Assembly: GCA_015062085.1 (NCBI GenBank)
Contig: SUVI01000158.1
Coordinates: forward strand, 1-8,252
DNA from: Planctomycetaceae bacterium
GTDB taxonomy: Bacteria; Planctomycetota; Planctomycetia; Pirellulales; Thermoguttaceae
Reading direction: 5' to 3'
Length of the DNA: 8,252 bases
The position numbers and the translations under genes are program-made. A model generated the notes under the pieces. That model saw nothing but the letters and a program-made list of their open reading frames with translations. It did not search any database and was not told the DNA's origin. Shown piece by piece: positions 6,459 through 8,252 of the stretch. Numbering within the stretch: the stretch's first letter is position 1; every line of letters starts with the position of its first letter.

Positions 6459-7394
6459 ATGAGGTCAACTTTTTTGAATAAAACGTTCCGCGCGTTTCTT
6501 CTTCTGCTGCTGGTTTCCGCGGGATCCGCACAGGCGGCGGACTTCGACTACTACGTGAACTTCCATCGCGGCGGCGGAGCGGAACGGCCCGAAAATACGC
6601 TGGAGACGTTTCTCTGGGCATGGAATATGGACGTGATCCCGGAAGGGGACGTCCAGTATACGAAAGACGGCGTCGCCGTCATGTTTCATGATGCGAACGT
6701 AAACCGGATGGTCTGGGATCTTCCGGAAGAACTGAAGGGGAAGCGGATCCGCGATCTGACGTGGGAGGAAGTCCGAAAATTTGACGTCGGCACGCACGCG
6801 GGGACGGAATTCGCGCTTCAGCGGATCCCGACGATGGAATCCGTTTTCTGCGCGATGGCGAATTTTCCGGAACGAATGTTCTACCTGGACGAAAAAGGGC
6901 TGACGGAGGAGAATCTGCGCCAGATCGCCGAGCGTGTCCAGCACTACGGGATCCAGAAGCAGATGTTCTTCACGTCCGGAAACTACGACAAAATGCTGAA
7001 ATGGAACGAGATCTGCCCAAACGGCGTCGGGATGCTCTGGCTGGGATACGTCTGGACGAAAGACAAAACGGCAAACATGGAGGGCCTGAATGCCGTGCTG
7101 AAACGTCTGCGCGAAAACGATTTCCGCGGCGTTGACCATCTCGTGCTTCACATTCAGGCCGACCTGAGCAAAGAAGACCCGTTTGAGCCGAAAAGCGATT
7201 TCATCCGCGCATTTGCGAAAGAAATGAAGGACCGCGGCATCCCGATGGAGACCATCACGTGGTCCAACGGAAAAGATCCGGAAGTTTACCGCCGGCTGCT
7301 TGACCTTGGCGTGACGGGGATCGCGACGGACTTTCCGAGCGTCGTGATGCCGATCATCGAAGAAGCCCGACAGAAAAATGCCGTGAAAGAATGA
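6459..7394 (+). CDS. Secreted glycerophosphodiester phosphodiesterase-family protein
   Basis: A 311-residue protein. The signal peptide has a basic start, a leucine-rich core (13-18) and ends AQA-A at 26-27, predicting export. The GDPD TIM-barrel signatures are present: FHRGGGAERPENT (35-47: His36, Arg37, Glu45, Asn46), PEGDVQYTKDG (61-71: Glu62 and Asp64 as metal ligands), MFHDANVNR (75-83: His77, Asp78), RIPTMESV, YLDEKG (Lys146, with Asp144 where many members have Glu) and GVTGIATDFPSVV near the C-terminus. The family hydrolyses glycerophosphodiesters to glycerol-3-phosphate and an alcohol using a divalent metal. An exported member may act on lipid head groups or phosphodiester-decorated polymers; the true substrate is unknown. 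The key catalytic residues appear intact. It is last in the plus-strand run, 116 bp after the large glycosidase-like gene, and is followed by a terminator-like hairpin. Confidence 0.9.
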   Translation: MRSTFLNKTFRAFLLLLLVSAGSAQAADFDYYVNFHRGGGAERPENTLETFLWAWNMDVIPEGDVQYTKDGVAVMFHDANVNRMVWDLPEELKGKRIRDLTWEEVRKFDVGTHAGTEFALQRIPTMESVFCAMANFPERMFYLDEKGLTEENLRQIAERVQHYGIQKQMFFTSGNYDKMLKWNEICPNGVGMLWLGYVWTKDKTANMEGLNAVLKRLRENDFRGVDHLVLHIQADLSKEDPFEPKSDFIRAFAKEMKDRGIPMETITWSNGKDPEVYRRLLDLGVTGIATDFPSVVMPIIEEARQKNAVKE

Positions 7395-7457
7395 CGTTTC
7401 GGTGCGTTAAAGAAAAACACCGGAAACTCGGATCCCCGGCGTCCTGATTCAAAATCC

Positions 7458-7495
7458 TTCCCGCTCTCCATTCCTCCCGGAAAGCGGGAATTTTT
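7458..7495 (+). terminator. Rho-independent terminator after the GDPD gene, possibly bidirectional
   Basis: An 8-bp perfect stem, TTCCCGCT (7458-7465) with AGCGGGAA (7483-7490), encloses a 17-nt loop and is followed directly by TTTTTATTT. It lies 63 nt after the GDPD stop and between convergent genes. Read on the minus strand, the same stem is followed shortly by GGATTTTG, so it may weakly stop the opposing gene too. Confidence 0.7.
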
Positions 7496-7554
7496 ATTTC
7501 CAGCTCCGTTCAGGCTCCGGTTCCAGCGAGTTCACGCCGCGTTTTCATGCGGGT

Positions 7555-8252
7555 TCACTCTGCACACTTCAGCTGAATGAAGACCGGCATCAGAGACGGA
7601 AGCTCCGCGCTGAGCACATTACCGCGGACGGAGACGCCGGCTTCTTTCAGTTCCTCAGGATTCAGGATCGAAAGCGTCTTTCCTTCCGAAGAACAGAATG
7701 TGCATTTCTGCGTCTCTTCCGTTGTGTTCACGAGCAAAAGCCACGTCTTTCCCTCGAAAGCATAGAGACGGTGCGCGATCGCTTTTGAGGAGTTTTCCTC
7801 CGGCATGATCTCCATCGGTTTTTCGATCGAAAGAAGGATCGGAACGCGGCGTTCTACTTCACGCATGACTTTCACGACTTCCGCCCAATGTTTTTCCCGT
7901 TCCGTTTTGTTTTCCTCCGCAGAACGCACGGGATACGGCGGATCCCGATGCACGATGTCGAAGAAACTGTAGCCGACGATGCCGTTTCCGCCCCCGGCGA
8001 TGCACATCCAGACCATCGCGCGCATTTCATCAAAAGTCGGACGGCGGAACGTTTCCGGCGGAATGTCCAGTTTATTGTAGATGCCCCAGTTGAAAAGCTG
8101 CGGGACCTGCCAAAGTGCGCGAGTGCCCCAGACGGCCTCGTGCGTCGCTTTCGTCCATTCGTATGCCTGTCCCGGCTTAAGCGTCAGATCCCACGGGCGC
8201 GTGATCGGGTACGGGTCGGTCCCAATCACGTCGTAGCTCGGCAAAAGTCCCC
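7555..8252 (-). CDS. C-terminal part of a glycoside-hydrolase-like protein, N-terminus outside the window
   Basis: The frame ends at TGA (7557-7555) and is open to the right edge (232 codons), where it reads on upstream without a stop, so the start is missing. The TTG at 8242-8244 is not a credible start because the frame continues and motifs begin at once. Visible motifs are YDVIGTDPYPI, ALWQVPQLFNWG, and FDEMRAMVWMCIAGGGNGIVGYSFFDI read in parts, which resemble the last strands of a TIM-barrel glycosidase of the GH42/GH5-like clan. A basic/acidic helix and a C-terminal beta domain (KTWLLLVNTTEE to PVFIQLK) follow. The exact family is not recognisable. It converges on the GDPD gene and is probably another glycan enzyme of this locus. 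Catalytic residues cannot be assigned with confidence from this part. Confidence 0.68.
   Translation of the reverse strand, partial: GLLPSYDVIGTDPYPITRPWDLTLKPGQAYEWTKATHEAVWGTRALWQVPQLFNWGIYNKLDIPPETFRRPTFDEMRAMVWMCIAGGGNGIVGYSFFDIVHRDPPYPVRSAEENKTEREKHWAEVVKVMREVERRVPILLSIEKPMEIMPEENSSKAIAHRLYAFEGKTWLLLVNTTEETQKCTFCSSEGKTLSILNPEELKEAGVSVRGNVLSAELPSLMPVFIQLKCAE

Noticed and set aside
7500..7554. gctccg repeats as a terminator for the convergent gene
   Set aside because: They are direct, not inverted, repeats and form no good stem.

Overview
The window looks like part of a carbohydrate-degrading, secretion-rich locus from a bacterium of the Planctomycetes-Verrucomicrobia-Lentisphaerae type, perhaps gut or rumen derived. 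That placement is an inference from the protein types: secreted hydrolases with N-terminal signal peptides, a very large multidomain glycosidase-like protein, a BspA-type leucine-rich-repeat lipoprotein, and no sugar transporter or SusC/SusD pair. The sequence alone does not prove a phylum. Shine-Dalgarno motifs are clear, and sigma-70-like promoters can be read in the one divergent intergenic region.

Layout. Positions 1-806 (minus strand) hold the N-terminal part of a lipoprotein with BspA-like leucine-rich repeats; its 3' end is outside the window. Positions 807-1158 are a divergent control region. It has a near-consensus promoter firing left (TTGACA-17-TACAAT) and one firing right (TTGCAT-17-TACAAT). 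Between them lies an array of T-tracts, largely in 10-bp steps, that should bend the DNA. The right-hand leader carries a stem-loop, and its Shine-Dalgarno site sits inside a palindrome. Three plus-strand genes follow, all with predicted signal peptides: a secreted alpha/beta-hydrolase esterase (1159-2052), a 1387-residue multidomain protein with a probable glycosidase TIM barrel (2179-6342), and a secreted glycerophosphodiester phosphodiesterase-family protein (6459-7394). The gaps between them are 126 and 116 bp and each contains an inverted repeat. A probable Rho-independent terminator (7458-7495) closes the run. A convergent minus-strand gene (7555 to the right edge) gives the C-terminal part of another glycosidase-like protein.

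How they may work together (inference). The esterase could remove acyl groups, the large protein and the convergent gene product could cut glycosidic bonds, and the GDPD-family enzyme could cut phosphodiester decorations, all outside the cytoplasm. The surface lipoprotein could serve adhesion or binding. The most novel-looking items are the 1387-residue protein, which I can only place in a superfamily, and the bent-DNA divergent promoter region. I see no CRISPR array, tRNA, rRNA, transposase, phage gene or obvious defence system.
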